Below, one piece after another: positions 33,823-36,783 of a stretch of 36,783 nt of DNA. Every line of letters begins with the position of its first letter. Within the stretch, counting starts at the first letter, position 1. The stretch is from Mycobacterium sp. 852014-52450_SCH5900713 (GTDB lineage Bacteria > Actinomycetota > Actinomycetes > Mycobacteriales > Mycobacteriaceae), in the NCBI RefSeq assembly GCF_001667075.1, contig NZ_LZIL01000010.1, forward strand, positions 1 through 36,783. The letters are read 5' to 3'. A program made the position numbers and the translations under genes. Under the pieces are notes generated by a model. That model did no database searches. It saw only the letters and a program-made list of their open reading frames with translations, and was not told the DNA's origin.

Positions 33823-34407
33823 ATGAATGCACACAGGACGTCGGTGGCGGCGAAAGGTTTCGCGGTAGCGGCGATGCTGGGTCTGGGCGTGGTGACCGCT
33901 CCAACGGCGGCGGCGGCCGACCTGGTGGGCCCCGGCTGCTCCGACTACGCGGCGGCCAACCCCAGCGGCCCGGCGTCAGTGGAGGGGATGTCGCAGGTTC
34001 CGGTGACGGTAGCGGCGTCCAACAATCCGGCGCTGAGCACCCTGACCTCGGCGCTGTCGGGCAAGCTGAACCCGAATGTCAACCTGATTGACACGCTGAA
34101 CAAGGGCCAGTACACGGTCTTCGCGCCGACCGACGCCGCATTCGGCAAGCTGCCGCCACAGACGATCGATGAGCTGAAGACGGATTCCAGGTTGCTGACC
34201 AGCATCCTGACCTATCACGTGGTGCCGGGCCAGCTGAGTCCGGCCAGGGTCGCCGGCGCTCACAAGACCGTTCAGGGCGCGAACGTGACCGTCACCGGAC
34301 AGGGCAACGGCCTCAAGGTCAACAGCGCTGGTCTGGTCTGTGGTGGCGTGCCGACCGCCAACGCGACGGTGTACATGATCGACACGGTGCTGATGCCGCC
34401 GGCGTAA
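33823..34407 (+). CDS. mpt70: MPT70-like secreted FAS1 protein
   Basis: This 194-residue secreted antigen (193 in H37Rv Rv2875) has a signal peptide of about 32 residues ending TAAAA, then a mature protein starting [10 protein letters not shown] and one FAS1 domain ([30 protein letters not shown]). Two cysteines (GPGC and GLVCGG) probably form the known disulfide, a plausible substrate for DipZ. It lacks the lipobox of its paralogue at 31216. The ATG at 33823 has AAAGGAG upstream; the longer open frame from 33766 would span the promoter. It is convergent with the monooxygenase gene. Confidence 0.94.
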   Translation: MNAHRTSVAAKGFAVAAMLGLGVVTAPTAAAADLVGPGCSDYAAANPSGPASVEGMSQVPVTVAASNNPALSTLTSALSGKLNPNVNLIDTLNKGQYTVFAPTDAAFGKLPPQTIDELKTDSRLLTSILTYHVVPGQLSPARVAGAHKTVQGANVTVTGQGNGLKVNSAGLVCGGVPTANATVYMIDTVLMPPA

Positions 34408-34432
34408 CGGGCGGAATGGCCCACCCGGCAGT

Positions 34433-34576
34433 CACATTCGCCACACCAGCCTCTTCGAGCCGTGGCGCGATCTTTGCCCGCCTCACAGCGACAATGCGGC
34501 GGCACCCCCTAGTTGTCGCTCAGAGGCGGGCAAACAGCGGACCGCTTCCCGGGCCGGGGCTGGTGTGGCGATTGTG
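34433..34576. repeat. 144-bp nested inverted repeat
   Basis: Outer arms 34433-34451 and 34558-34576 (19 bases, one mismatch) enclose inner arms 34473-34494 and 34513-34534 (22 bases, two adjacent mismatches). An 18-base loop lies inside, with poorly paired bulges of 21 and 23 bases between the stems. It fills almost the whole gap between the convergent mpt70-like and monooxygenase stops. It could be a bidirectional terminator, a decayed MITE-like element or a structured RNA. Confidence 0.7.
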
Positions 34577-34579
34577 GCG

Positions 34580-36067
34580 CTAGGCGATCGCGTAATCGCT
34601 GAACGGGAACGTGGCGGCTTCCCGCACCGAGTTCAAGGTCGACGTCGGCCGCAGCAGCGATGCCTCACCGCCGGGGCTGAAGTAGTACGACCGCGACTTG
34701 GCGCAGTTACCGGAGTAGAACACCGAGCTGTCCAGCCGTTTGGTCATCCGCTCCATGAAATCTTCCATGGCCTCTTCGGTGACCTCGAAGGTCGTCGCAC
34801 CGCGGCGCTTGACCTCGCCGAGCAACCGGTCCATGTGCCGCATCTGGTATTCGATGGTGTGGAAGAAGGACAGTCCGGAGAAGGCGAACGGGCTGGCCAG
34901 GCTCAGGTAATTGGGGAAGTACGGCATCGTAACGCCCTGGTAAGCCTGGAACCTGGTCTCCCGCCACCACTTGCCCAGGTTGCGCCCCTTGCGGCCGACC
35001 ACCTCGATGGCCGGGAAGTTGGCCTCCCACAGGTCAAAGCCGGTCGCCAACACCAGGGTGTCGATGACGGTCTTGCGCCCGTCGACGGTGACGATGCCGT
35101 CGGCATCGATCCGCGCGATGGAGTTGGTCTCCAGGTGTACGTGCGGCTGGTTGAACGCGCGGTAGAACTCGTTGGAAAAGGTTGGCCGCTTGCAGCCGAG
35201 GTCGTAGTCCGGCGTCAACCTGTCGCGCATTTCCTTGTCCCGGATCCACCGGAACCGGTTGATCTTGGCCAGGTCGGCGGCGGAGATGTTCCCCCGCCCG
35301 CGGAACTCCCGGACGTGCAGCGCGCAGACGATCATGATGACCTCGAGGATGACGTCGGTCACCCACCGCAGGCCGCGCTGCGCCACCGGCACCCGCGCAA
35401 ACAGGCGCCGCACCGCGGGCGGGAACCCGAAGTCGAACTTGGGCAGCACGTGGGTCGCGGTGCGCTGGTACACGGTCAGTTCCGCAGCCCGTTCGGCCAA
35501 TTCCGGGATGACCTGTACCGCGGACGCCCCGGTCCCGATGACCGCGATCCGGCGCCCCCGGTACCGGAAGTTGTGGTCCCACGCGGTGGTGTGGACCACC
35601 TTGCCCTCGAAGCTCGCAATCCCCGGGATGTCCGGCATCCGCGGCTGCGACAGGAAGCCCGTCGCGGTGATCAAAAACCGGGTCGCCAATGTTTCGCCGT
35701 CGGCCAGCGCCACCCGCCAGACTTCGGCGTCCTCGTCCCACTGGGCGCCTTCCACCGTCGAGTTGAACCGCATGTGGCGACGCACGTCGTACTTGTCGGC
35801 GACGTCCGCTGCGTACTGTTTCACCTCGCGGCCCGGCGCGAACAGCCGCGACCAGTCGGGCTTGGGTTCGAACCAGTACGAGTACGTGGTCGACGGGATG
35901 TCGACGGCGATGCCCGGGTAGTGGTTGACGTGCCAGGTGCCGCCCAGGTCGTCCTCGCGGTCGAGGATGACGAAGTTTTCATATCCGAGGCGTTTGAGCT
36001 GGATCGCGGCCCCTATGCCGCCGAAGCCCGCGCCTACGATGACGGCGTCGAAACGGTCCGTGTTCAC
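34580..36067 (-). CDS. Baeyer-Villiger-type flavin monooxygenase
   Basis: This 495-residue FAD- and NADPH-dependent monooxygenase resembles the mycobacterial EthA/MymA/Rv0892 group. Motifs are FAD-binding GAGFGG (12-17), GGTW (42-45), the Baeyer-Villiger fingerprint FEGKVVHTTAWD (153-164) and NADPH-binding GTGASA (178-183). Substrates are probably ketones or lipophilic carbonyl compounds. The GTG at 36067 (MNTDRFDAVIVG) is chosen because GGAGCAGG lies just upstream and the FAD fold begins immediately; the frame stays open to 36307 without family-like sequence. It runs toward the mpt70-like gene. Confidence 0.9.
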   Translation of the reverse strand: MNTDRFDAVIVGAGFGGIGAAIQLKRLGYENFVILDREDDLGGTWHVNHYPGIAVDIPSTTYSYWFEPKPDWSRLFAPGREVKQYAADVADKYDVRRHMRFNSTVEGAQWDEDAEVWRVALADGETLATRFLITATGFLSQPRMPDIPGIASFEGKVVHTTAWDHNFRYRGRRIAVIGTGASAVQVIPELAERAAELTVYQRTATHVLPKFDFGFPPAVRRLFARVPVAQRGLRWVTDVILEVIMIVCALHVREFRGRGNISAADLAKINRFRWIRDKEMRDRLTPDYDLGCKRPTFSNEFYRAFNQPHVHLETNSIARIDADGIVTVDGRKTVIDTLVLATGFDLWEANFPAIEVVGRKGRNLGKWWRETRFQAYQGVTMPYFPNYLSLASPFAFSGLSFFHTIEYQMRHMDRLLGEVKRRGATTFEVTEEAMEDFMERMTKRLDSSVFYSGNCAKSRSYYFSPGGEASLLRPTSTLNSVREAATFPFSDYAIA

Positions 36068-36129
36068 AACCTGCTCCGTGGCTACTCGCTGCGTACATAC
36101 ACACAAAGAACTCTCACTAACCTTACGGA

Positions 36130-36160
36130 ATTCTAATAAACCTGTGTGCAAGACGCACAC
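36130..36160 (-). promoter_or_regulatory. Candidate promoter and operator of the monooxygenase
   Basis: On the - strand TAGAAT (36135-36130) is a good -10. Directly upstream, GTGTGC-AAGAC-GCACAC (36144-36160) is a perfect 6-bp inverted repeat overlapping the expected -35 region, where a repressor could act. The leader of about 55 bases ends in a Shine-Dalgarno sequence. Confidence 0.4.
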
Positions 36161-36646
36161 CGTGTCGGCGGCGTGTGACCCTACTGACATCAACCGGGTA
36201 GCTTGGCAAACCACCCGTTGCTTCGGCGTCGGCGCCTCGGTGCTGGTCGTACCTGGGCGTCCGCGCGCACCGGTTGGGACGACGAGGGCGACGGAGCTAA
36301 CGGCCATTTTTTCGCCAAAGCTGCTGCCGCAGAGCCGAACCTGCGACGGGGCGTCCCTTATCGGGCGGCTGGCCCGTCGAAAGTCACGTCCTCGAAACCG
36401 GTTTCACCCGTGGCCATGTCGTCACCGTCCTGTGTCGGCAGCGTTGCGATTGGGGCCCGGCTATCCTTGGTAAACGGCACCCAGACAACGGCTCAGGGGT
36501 TTTCGCTACGTGGCTCCCAGCCGTTCGGATGGATGCCATTTCGGTGCATCGACACGCGGCCCTCATCCGGCGCTTGTCGACGCACCTCGGTATACAGGAA
36601 ACGATGGCGGATTTTTGACCACGTTGGCAGTTGGGGAGGCACCCTT
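36161..36646. other. Intergenic stretch with no recognisable gene
   Basis: No open frame here has a ribosome-binding site or family resemblance; the short frames in it look random. It separates the divergent monooxygenase and cutinase genes and should hold the cutinase promoter. A 12-bp perfect palindrome, GAAACCGGTTTC (36394-36405), is the only clear symmetry seen. Confidence 0.5.
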
Positions 36647-36783
36647 ATGGGCATCAGTCGCGGCATGATCATCCGTTCCCTTGCCCCCGCAGTAGTTGCG
36701 GCGTCGGGCCTCGGCGCGTCGGCGCTCGCCGGTTCGGTCATCCCCTCCGCGGCCGCCCAGTGTCCGGACGTGCAGGTGGTGTT
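36647..36783 (+). CDS. Cutinase-family secreted protein, 5' part
   Basis: The first 45 residues of a protein cut by the window end. They comprise a signal peptide (MGISRGMIIRSLAPAVVAA to about SAAA, residues 1-37) and then QCPDVQVV, the typical start of mature mycobacterial cutinases, where CPDVQVVFARGT precedes the catalytic domain. The family are serine esterases, often acting on lipids or phospholipids. The ATG at 36647 has GGGGAGG (36633-36639) 7 bases upstream. The catalytic residues lie outside the window. Confidence 0.75.
   Translation, partial: MGISRGMIIRSLAPAVVAASGLGASALAGSVIPSAAAQCPDVQVV

Noticed and set aside
34565..36136. A 523-residue + strand open frame opposite the monooxygenase
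   Set aside because: Shadow of the well-supported Baeyer-Villiger-type gene on the - strand; no recognisable motifs.
1..36783. tRNA or rRNA genes, insertion sequences and phage genes
   Set aside because: I saw no tRNA-like cloverleaf, rRNA segment, transposase or integrase on either strand, and gene order follows the mycobacterial chromosome.

Overview
This window is chromosomal DNA from a high-GC actinobacterium, almost certainly a mycobacterium and probably a slow grower other than M. tuberculosis. It opens with the mycolic-acid FAS-II cluster in the standard mycobacterial order (mabR, fabD, acpM, kasA, kasB, accD6). It then follows the H37Rv Rv2249c-Rv2273 neighbourhood gene by gene, with several insertions and losses. 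Names and H37Rv comparisons come from recognising the protein sequences from memory; no database search was run.

Layout: (1) 1-226, two strong inverted repeats and the mabR promoter. (2) 227-7022, mabR, a MabR-type operator, and the FAS-II genes, which elongate meromycolate chains and supply malonyl-CoA. (3) 7121-13409, a flavin monooxygenase, then a glycerolipid-looking group: tetR-glpD transcribed leftward, and an alkyl-DHAP-synthase-like flavoprotein with a lipid kinase transcribed rightward from a 17-bp divergent gap. (4) 13485-17766, a DUF3145 protein, a serine hydrolase, a methyltransferase, and mycothiol-dependent mscR with a metallo-beta-lactamase-fold partner. (5) 17917-25541, a small membrane protein coupled to an Lnt-like protein that lacks the catalytic cysteine, an SDR, a SABATH-like methyltransferase, an acidic repeat protein, an Hsp70-like membrane protein and a dehydrogenase-like protein. 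(6) 25634-29768, an MmpS-like secreted protein with cyp124, an NTF2-like protein, a secreted septum-formation-like protein, a HAD hydrolase and two DUF202 membrane proteins. (7) 29788-34407, a contiguous SigK regulon: sigK, rskA, mpt83-like, dipZ and mpt70-like genes. (8) 34433-36783, a large nested inverted repeat, a Baeyer-Villiger-type monooxygenase, a 0.5-kb stretch with no gene, and the 5' end of a cutinase.

Three structural signals stand out. First, four promoters of the form NNRTCC-N16-CGAAT(C/G) precede sigK, mpt83, dipZ and mpt70, all with exactly 16-bp spacers; an intrinsic terminator separates mpt83 from dipZ. Second, a palindrome with the core GATATCGCnnGCGMTATC recurs four times, always between genes. 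It occupies three of the four convergent junctions that have any real gap; the fourth carries a different 144-bp nested inverted repeat. Third, many genes lack a Shine-Dalgarno sequence and instead start 5-7 bases after a TANNNT hexamer, as expected for leaderless mycobacterial transcripts.
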